A stretch of DNA of 24,928 bases from a virus: IMG/VR virus record IMGVR_UViG_3300022912_000043, positions 1 to 24,928 of that record, one strand, 5' to 3'. The translations under genes were made by a program, and so were the position numbers. Below the pieces are notes generated by a model, which worked only from the letters and a program-made list of their open reading frames with translations, searched no databases and was not told where the DNA came from. Within the stretch, counting starts at the first letter, position 1; each line of letters starts with the position of its first letter. Below are positions 20,286 to 24,928 of the stretch, piece after piece.

Positions 20286-22730
20286 ATGATATTACGAAAT
20301 TGGGCAGTAAACAATATAAACGACTTCAATAGTAAAATAAAGACTGAAGAAGATGTAAAAATAAATGTGATTCTTCCATATTTGAAAGAACTTGGGTATG
20401 AAACGACCGAAATGCGGTTTGAAAATACAATTGACGTTCAGATTGGGACAAGAAAAGCTAAAGTACGCTCCGATATTGAGGTATTTATTGGTGATGACAT
20501 TCAATTAATAATTGATGCTAAGAGCCCCAAAGTATCAATCGCAGAAAAAGAAATATTACAATCTTCAAGTTATGCTAAACTTATTTCAACACCGCCAGCA
20601 ATATATGCTGTTACGACAAATGGGTTAGATTGTGTTGTAACGAATATCTATACAGGGCAAAGAAGTGGTGAAATCCCAACAAAAGAACAGCTTATTCGGG
20701 ATGTTAATAAAACAAGAAAAAGAGAATTATCTGAAATAGAAATACGAGAAATAAAAAGCGTTCTTCTTACGCTTTATAGTCAAGATGAATTATTCAAGAT
20801 TATTAATAAGTGTAAAGATATAATCGAAAAAAGAGCCTTAATTCGTTCTGACCAGTCTTTTAAGGAAATGACCAAAATATTATTGGTTAAGATGAACGAA
20901 GAAAGACGTTCCAAAAACGAAGAAACAAATAGGTTTTTAATAGAGTACATTTCCAAATGGTCAAAATCAGAGGAAGTAACTGAGTTGGAAATTTTCAAAA
21001 AATTGTTTCAAGACGCAAAAGATAGTTATCCTGCGATTTATAATTCATCAGAAGAACTATTTAAAATTACGGATAATGAAAGTATAGTTGAAATTATTAA
21101 ATTTCTTGAACCTTGGTCATTCCTTGGTACTGGTGATGACATTAAAGGTGCTGTATATGAGATTTTTCTAAAGTCAACTCTAAGGGGAGATTTTGACCAA
21201 TACTTTACACCTAGAGAAATTGTGGATTATATGGTTAAATTTTCAGACCCAAATATTGGAGACAAAATTCTTGACCCTGCATGTGGTTCTGGTGGTTTTT
21301 TAATACAATCTTTTAACCATGTTAATCAGCGGATTATTGATAGTCCTTTTTCAGAAGTCGAATCAAAGAAAAAATTTAACCATTTAGTAGATAAGTGCCT
21401 ATGGGGGCATGAGGCAGATGAAGATTTACATGTTTTAGCAAAAATTAATCTTATCATGCACGGTGATGGTTATAATAATATTTATCAAGGCGACACACTG
21501 CGTTCGGATAAATTACCTGATAACAGTTTTGATTTAATTCTTACAAATCCTCCATTTACAATACGCTATAATTTCAGTGATGTACTTTCAAATTATCAAT
21601 TAGGTATTGGAAAAGAAAGTGAAGAATTAGATATACTTTTTACGGAAAAATGTGTTAAAGCCTTAGATTCATCAAAAGGTGGGGAATTATATATCGTTTT
21701 ACCTGAGGGTCTTTTAAATGTTCAGTCATATCTATATTTCAGAGAGTGGTTATTGGAAGAATGTTATATTGTAACCGTAATAAGTTTACCTGAAGGTGCA
21801 TTTATCCCATTCGGTAAATCAGTGTCCAAAACTACAATTATAGGGCTTAGAAAAAAAGATAAAACAAACCCTGAACAAAATAAACCAAATAAAGTCTTCC
21901 TTGGTAATGCAAAAGAAGTTGGTTATGAAACGGGAAAATCAACCTATAAAGTAAAGGATAAAAATGACCTTAATGAGTTTTTGATAAAATCTCAATCATA
22001 CTTCGAAGGGATTTATGAAACAGGTACAGGGGGGGAGTGTGGATGGATAGACCAAGAAGAAATAATATCAAAAAGAATAGATGCTACATATTTGTTAAAC
22101 TTAATTGATAGAGCCACATTACATGCTCGTTTTGAGAACTTAGTACCATTAAGCAAAATATGCAGAATTAATAACAGGTCGTGTACTCCTAGCAATGGTA
22201 CAAAATATCATTATCTTGAAATACCTGATATATCCCCTGACACAGGAACAATTTCTAATATTAGGTTTTTAGATGGCTCGCAAATAAAATCATCAATGCA
22301 TAAATATACTGGTGGTGACTTAATTTATTCGAGAATAAACCCTAGAAAAAATCGTGTCACAATTGTTCCAGAAAATATTACTAATGGTGTTGTATCTAAA
22401 GAAGTTTATATCCTTGAATTATTAGACAACGAATATATAAAAAGCAAATATACACTTTGTGCTTTGCTACAATCAAAAGCAGTGAAAAACCAATTAGTAA
22501 GATTAGCAACAGGTTCTTCGTCTTCAAGAGCAAGAGTTCCTGAAACAGATATGATAGAGTATGTTTATATCCCTGTTCCTGAGGATTTAGTTCAAGAAAA
22601 TATTCACGTGAATTACAAGCGTATTTTAAATGACTACTGGGACTATGCTCAAAAATATGTAAATGGTTTTGTTGAAATACATGCTGATTTAATGTCTGAT
22701 TTTGAAAAAAATGATATTAATAAGGTATAG
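20286..22730 (+). CDS. Fused restriction-modification-specificity protein, Type IIG / Type I-like (814 aa)
   Basis: One chain holds all R-M functions. Residues 1-130 resemble the Type I R-subunit N-terminal nuclease: VRSDIEVFIG (Asp63) and LIIDAKSP (Asp77, Lys79) fit PD-(D/E)xK. Residues about 150-300 are a helical linker. The methyltransferase has YFTPREIVDYMV, motif I LDPACGSGGF (330-339) and motif IV LTNPPF (NPPF 421-424), hence N6-adenine. Residues about 610-800 are an HsdS-like recognition domain, ending SSSSRARVPETDMIEYVYIP. No helicase/translocase is present, unlike HsdR. It stands alone, inverted relative to neighbours, framed by attC-like elements. Restriction activity is inference; an anti-phage or competition role is likely. 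Confidence 0.85.
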   Translation: MILRNWAVNNINDFNSKIKTEEDVKINVILPYLKELGYETTEMRFENTIDVQIGTRKAKVRSDIEVFIGDDIQLIIDAKSPKVSIAEKEILQSSSYAKLISTPPAIYAVTTNGLDCVVTNIYTGQRSGEIPTKEQLIRDVNKTRKRELSEIEIREIKSVLLTLYSQDELFKIINKCKDIIEKRALIRSDQSFKEMTKILLVKMNEERRSKNEETNRFLIEYISKWSKSEEVTELEIFKKLFQDAKDSYPAIYNSSEELFKITDNESIVEIIKFLEPWSFLGTGDDIKGAVYEIFLKSTLRGDFDQYFTPREIVDYMVKFSDPNIGDKILDPACGSGGFLIQSFNHVNQRIIDSPFSEVESKKKFNHLVDKCLWGHEADEDLHVLAKINLIMHGDGYNNIYQGDTLRSDKLPDNSFDLILTNPPFTIRYNFSDVLSNYQLGIGKESEELDILFTEKCVKALDSSKGGELYIVLPEGLLNVQSYLYFREWLLEECYIVTVISLPEGAFIPFGKSVSKTTIIGLRKKDKTNPEQNKPNKVFLGNAKEVGYETGKSTYKVKDKNDLNEFLIKSQSYFEGIYETGTGGECGWIDQEEIISKRIDATYLLNLIDRATLHARFENLVPLSKICRINNRSCTPSNGTKYHYLEIPDISPDTGTISNIRFLDGSQIKSSMHKYTGGDLIYSRINPRKNRVTIVPENITNGVVSKEVYILELLDNEYIKSKYTLCALLQSKAVKNQLVRLATGSSSSRARVPETDMIEYVYIPVPEDLVQENIHVNYKRILNDYWDYAQKYVNGFVEIHADLMSDFEKNDINKV

Positions 22731-22738
22731 TAAGCCCA

Positions 22739-22872
22739 GCCCCTAACAATGTATAAAAATAATAGCCGAGATAGTAGTAAATTCAAGGGTTGTAGCCCGC
22801 TTTAGTTTTTGTTTAACTTGACAGGTATGAAGCCCGAAATCGGCTACTATTCTTATACGAAACGTTAGCAAC
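22739..22872. repeat. attC-like element 3
   Basis: Left R-box GCCCCTAAC (22739-22747) is the exact complement of GTTAGGGGC at 20200-20208, thus closing the unit that carries the fused R-M gene. The right R-box is GTTAGCAAC (22864-22872). Arms GTATAAAAATAATAGCCGA and TCGGCTACTATTCTTATAC are inverted copies with few mismatches, spaced from the R-boxes by unequal distances (3 and 5 nt). Total length 134 bp. The R'' plus arm (CTAACAAT...GCCGA) recalls known attC sites. Confidence 0.8.
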
Positions 22873-23146
22873 AATTAAAAAACTCATCTAAAAGCTTTTC
22901 ATAATCTTCATTGCGTGGCGTTCCTGTAAACCATTTACCATCTCCCCAGTCTAAAAAGTTTTTTAACAGTTCGCTTTGCTTGCTAACATTTTGTAAATGC
23001 AAATTTTTAAACTCGCTTACTACGGTATCAATAGCTATTCCTAGCTCTTTAGGCTCAGCCATTTTGTATTTTCCATCATTGTCACGTCTCCATTTATTAT
23101 GAATCTCTAGTATTTCAATTGCTTTTTGTATTTTCATTTTCTGCAT
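22865..23146 (-). CDS. Small phage-type protein of unknown function (93 aa)
   Basis: The sequence KIQKAIEILEIHNKWRRDND with PKELGIAIDTVVSEFKNLHL resembles a short protein often seen in Bacteroidota phages, with no assigned role. The rest is WGDGKWFTGTPRNEDYEKLL and a Cys-Cys end. Met4 is an equally good start. Its stop codon (TAA, 22865-22867) overlaps the right R-box of attC-like element 3, so the coding end is set by the recombination boundary. Confidence 0.6.
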   Translation of the reverse strand: MQKMKIQKAIEILEIHNKWRRDNDGKYKMAEPKELGIAIDTVVSEFKNLHLQNVSKQSELLKNFLDWGDGKWFTGTPRNEDYEKLLDEFFNCC

Positions 23147-23181
23147 TTTAATCGTTTAAAAATCAGCACTTACAATTTACC

Positions 23182-23190
23182 GTTAGCTGC
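23182..23190. other. R-box of a degenerate attC-like site
   Basis: GTTAGCTGC is an R-box whose complement TCAGCTAAC (8 of 9) is at 24319-24327, so it opens the unit carrying the second methyltransferase. A full left arm is missing; only a seven-bp pair AGCACTT/AAGTGCT surrounds it. The site may be decayed or the product of a deletion. Confidence 0.45.
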
Positions 23191-23209
23191 AAGTGCTACG
23201 TTTGTCCAC

Positions 23210-24277
23210 TTAATCAGCCTTATTCTGTTCATCCGTAAAAGAAAAAAGCCCTCGCTCTTCAACTTTTTCAAAGTTGTTGGGGTTTGGTTCAGCTCCTTTA
23301 ATTCGGTTCACTGCTATGTTAAAATAGTTCTCGTCTTTTTCAATACCAATAAAATTACGGTTGGTATTTTTACAGGCTACTCCAGTGCTTCCACTACCCA
23401 TAGTTAAATCAACCACTAAATTATTTTCATTACTAAAGGTTTTAATCAAATCTTCAAGCAATAATACAGGTTTTTGAGTCGGGTGGTAATTGTCTCTATC
23501 TCTTTTAAATTCAAAAACATTGTCTTTATATTTTTTACCTTCCCATAGGTTAAAGGTACTTGGGTATTGCTCGTTCATTTGTTTTAATAAATCCGTTCTA
23601 TATTCGGTATCTATTTTCTTTAATTCTGCAAACTCTTTAAATTCATTTACTTTATCAATATTAAATACATTAATCAATTTATCATAAACTTTATTTTGTA
23701 ACAAAGAAAATTGAGTTGATTTTTCAGCACCTAAAAAATGTATTTTTCCAGTTTGTATTTTATTCTGTATTTCACTTTGTTTTAATCCAATATAATCAAC
23801 TATGTTTTTCGCATAACTTCTTAATGGGTGCATTCCTTTAAAGTCGTGCTTTTGGTGGTTTTTACTAAAAACTAAAATATCTTCAGTCTTATAAAGTAAT
23901 GCTTTTTTACTTCTCATAAAACTACCTAAAGTATCTTTTAGCCAAATAGCTCTGTAATTAAATGGTAGACTAGGTATAGCATTATTCATTAATTTATTGG
24001 TAAATGGTTCTTGTGCAAATAAAATCATTTTACCATTTTTACGTAGTATTCTATTTGCTATTTCCATTATTTTATCAGTAGGTATAATGTTATCCCATTC
24101 GTGCTTTTCTTTCCCTTGGTGGTAAATTCCGCTATCACTTTGTCCTTCCATCGTTCCGTAAGGTAAATCTGTCAATATTAAATCAACACTACCATCTTTT
24201 ATATTCTCGTTTTCAATTAAGGTATCTCCTTTTATTAAATCAAAAAAAAGCCCCCCTATTTTTTCTTTTACTATCAT
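23210..24277 (-). CDS. DNA methyltransferase, beta class (355 aa)
   Basis: Motif IV is LILTDLPYGTMEG (DLPY at 37-40, Leu replacing the first Pro of DPPY); motif I is VVDLTMGSGSTGVACK (about 290-297), preceded by YHPTQKPVLLLEDL. The order is that of beta-class adenine-N6 or cytosine-N4 enzymes. Between the motifs lies about 250 residues, including FKGMHPLRSYAKNIVDYIGL and a helical insert that may be the recognition domain. It lacks an adjacent nuclease gene and so may be an orphan protecting the phage, or a partner lost by cassette exchange. It is cargo of the unit 23183-24380. Confidence 0.88.
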   Translation of the reverse strand: MIVKEKIGGLFFDLIKGDTLIENENIKDGSVDLILTDLPYGTMEGQSDSGIYHQGKEKHEWDNIIPTDKIMEIANRILRKNGKMILFAQEPFTNKLMNNAIPSLPFNYRAIWLKDTLGSFMRSKKALLYKTEDILVFSKNHQKHDFKGMHPLRSYAKNIVDYIGLKQSEIQNKIQTGKIHFLGAEKSTQFSLLQNKVYDKLINVFNIDKVNEFKEFAELKKIDTEYRTDLLKQMNEQYPSTFNLWEGKKYKDNVFEFKRDRDNYHPTQKPVLLLEDLIKTFSNENNLVVDLTMGSGSTGVACKNTNRNFIGIEKDENYFNIAVNRIKGAEPNPNNFEKVEERGLFSFTDEQNKAD

Positions 24278-24318
24278 TCGTTCATTTATTTAAGTTTGTA
24301 CTAAATTATCCGCACCAG

Positions 24319-24389
24319 TCAGCTAACACGTTGTATATTCCAGTTTTGTGAAAAACAAAACCGATAACATACAACCATTCGTTGTATTC
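24319..24389. repeat. attC-like element 4
   Basis: Left R-box TCAGCTAAC (24319-24327) complements the box at 23182; the right R-box is GTTGTATTC (24381-24389). In between GTTGTAT pairs with ATACAAC and GTTTTGT with ACAAAAC around a GAAA-like loop, giving a clear hairpin of about 45 bp with an internal loop. It differs in sequence from elements 2 and 3 but has the same layout. Confidence 0.6.
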
Positions 24390-24418
24390 AATTGCGCCTA
24401 AAAGCAGTGGTTTAAATT

Positions 24419-24493
24419 GAACAGAATAGCGGCGCAACTGTCGCACAAGAAGTGCTAATACAACAAAGTATAAATTGCAAAACTATTCCGTTC
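24419..24493. repeat. Inverted repeats of a gene-less segment (possible fifth attC-like site)
   Basis: GAACAGAATAG (24419-24429) pairs with CTATTCCGTTC (24483-24493), 10 of 11 bases, with AAC/GTT polarity as in attC. It interleaves with GTTGTATT (24381) / AATACAAC (24457-24464) and CAATTGCGCC / GGCGCAACTG (24389-24398 / 24431-24440). No gene fits between 24382 and 24525. Confidence 0.45.
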
Positions 24494-24524
24494 ATTTAAT
24501 TAACTTCTCAGGTAATTCGAGAAT

Positions 24525-24560
24525 AAAAAAGCCCCTCCCGCTTATAGTTTTACAAACTAT
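24525..24560 (-). terminator. Candidate terminator of the 108-aa gene
   Basis: Right at the stop codon a hairpin ATAGTTT-GTA-AAACTAT (24544-24560) is followed on the minus strand by AAGC...GCTT and six T (24525-24530). The second stem is only four bp, so strength is uncertain. Confidence 0.45.
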
Positions 24561-24883
24561 GTTTGGTCATAACACATTGGAGTCCCTTCTTTCATAGCAA
24601 GTGCGATTTTATACGCTTCTTCGTATGAATAATATTCCTGTATATGTGGGTGTCTTTCTCCCTCATAGAACGGGTAAAATGACTTTAATTTACGCTCAAA
24701 TAATTCTACGACTAAGCATAAGTTATGAGTTACAAATATTTCATCATCATAGGCGACTACATAAACTAATTTTTCTCTAACTTTTCCTAAAACAAACAAT
24801 GCCAAATCTTCCATAGAATCGAATTCATAAACAGGAATATCACCTTCCAGTTCAGCATGTGCATAATACAATTTGTGTTTCAT
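24557..24883 (-). CDS. Unknown acidic protein (108 aa)
   Basis: A 108-residue acidic alpha/beta protein: HKLYYAHAELEGDIPVYEFD, then MEDLALFVLGKVREKLVYVV, DEIFVTHNLCLVVELFERKL and YYSYEEAYKIALAMKEGTPM. It is not recognised. It is the rightmost complete gene. It lies beyond the last attC-like site, so it may belong to another cassette-like unit or to the phage backbone. Confidence 0.6.
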   Translation of the reverse strand: MKHKLYYAHAELEGDIPVYEFDSMEDLALFVLGKVREKLVYVVAYDDEIFVTHNLCLVVELFERKLKSFYPFYEGERHPHIQEYYSYEEAYKIALAMKEGTPMCYDQT

Positions 24884-24908
24884 TTTTATAATTTTAATTA
24901 ATAATAAA

Positions 24909-24922
24909 GAAGCCTACGCTTC
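24909..24922. terminator. Weak hairpin near the right edge
   Basis: GAAGC-CTAC-GCTTC is a five-bp stem flanked by short A/T runs on both sides. It could end a minus-strand transcript that starts outside the window. The stem is short and the evidence thin. Confidence 0.3.
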
Positions 24923-24928
24923 GCTTTT

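Noticed and set aside
22979-22987. TTGCTAAC inside the 93-aa gene as the partner of R-box GTTAGCAAC (22864)
   Set aside because: It matches eight of nine bases but lies in the middle of a coding region and has no stem arms around it; likely chance. The proper partner of this unit seems lost.
23201-23209. tRNA genes in the window
   Set aside because: No cloverleaf-like segment with a TTC-rich T-arm and CCA end was found in the gaps; none is reported.
18739-24389. Transposon or insertion sequence explaining the inverted repeats
   Set aside because: No transposase-like gene, no target duplication, and the repeats recur between units instead of flanking one element.

Overview
The window is part of the genome of a tailed phage or prophage of a Bacteroidota host. 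The DNA is AT-rich and genes lie in tight operons with ATGA, TAATG or short overlaps. Shine-Dalgarno sequences are rarely recognisable. At least one promoter fits the Bacteroidota form (TTTG, 19 nt, TAnnTTTG). Nearly every gene is on the minus strand, so the map reads from right to left. No integrase, attachment site or tRNA was seen, so prophage versus free phage cannot be decided.

Right part (about 18740-24928): an accessory region of short gene units separated by imperfect inverted repeats that look like integron attC sites. The start of each unit carries an R-box whose complement lies at its other end (9/9 bases for two units, 8/9 for others). Cargo is two beta-class DNA methyltransferases, a small two-gene pair with a possible ribbon-helix-helix protein, a fused restriction-modification-specificity protein (the only clear plus-strand gene), and two small unknown genes. 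No integron integrase is in the window.

Middle part (about 9640-18710): early genes. These comprise a CII/XRE-like regulator, many small unknown proteins (several Cys-rich, one acidic, one secreted), a protein with an SSB-like acidic tail, a NinB-like protein, a protein with a DnaA domain IV-like helix-turn-helix, an HNH nuclease, a winged-helix protein, a replication-initiation-like protein and a RecA-fold replicative helicase. Three cis-acting features stand out: a 78-bp promoter/leader duplicated at 13.6 and 18.4 kb, a 20-bp leader motif shared at 12.3 and 18.7 kb, and an RNA-leader-like block at 11871-11980 with two interleaved long stems plus a competing hairpin just upstream of the replication gene.

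Left part (1-9600): the late operon. From a clear promoter at 9602-9632 it runs through small genes, small and large terminase, portal, HK97-type prohead protease, major capsid protein, connector/completion proteins, a probable tail tube protein, and the first 35 codons of a probable tape measure protein, cut by the window edge. This is the order of a siphovirus-like HK97-fold head and tail module. The small terminase ends in a 24-bp homopolymer that abuts the large terminase start.
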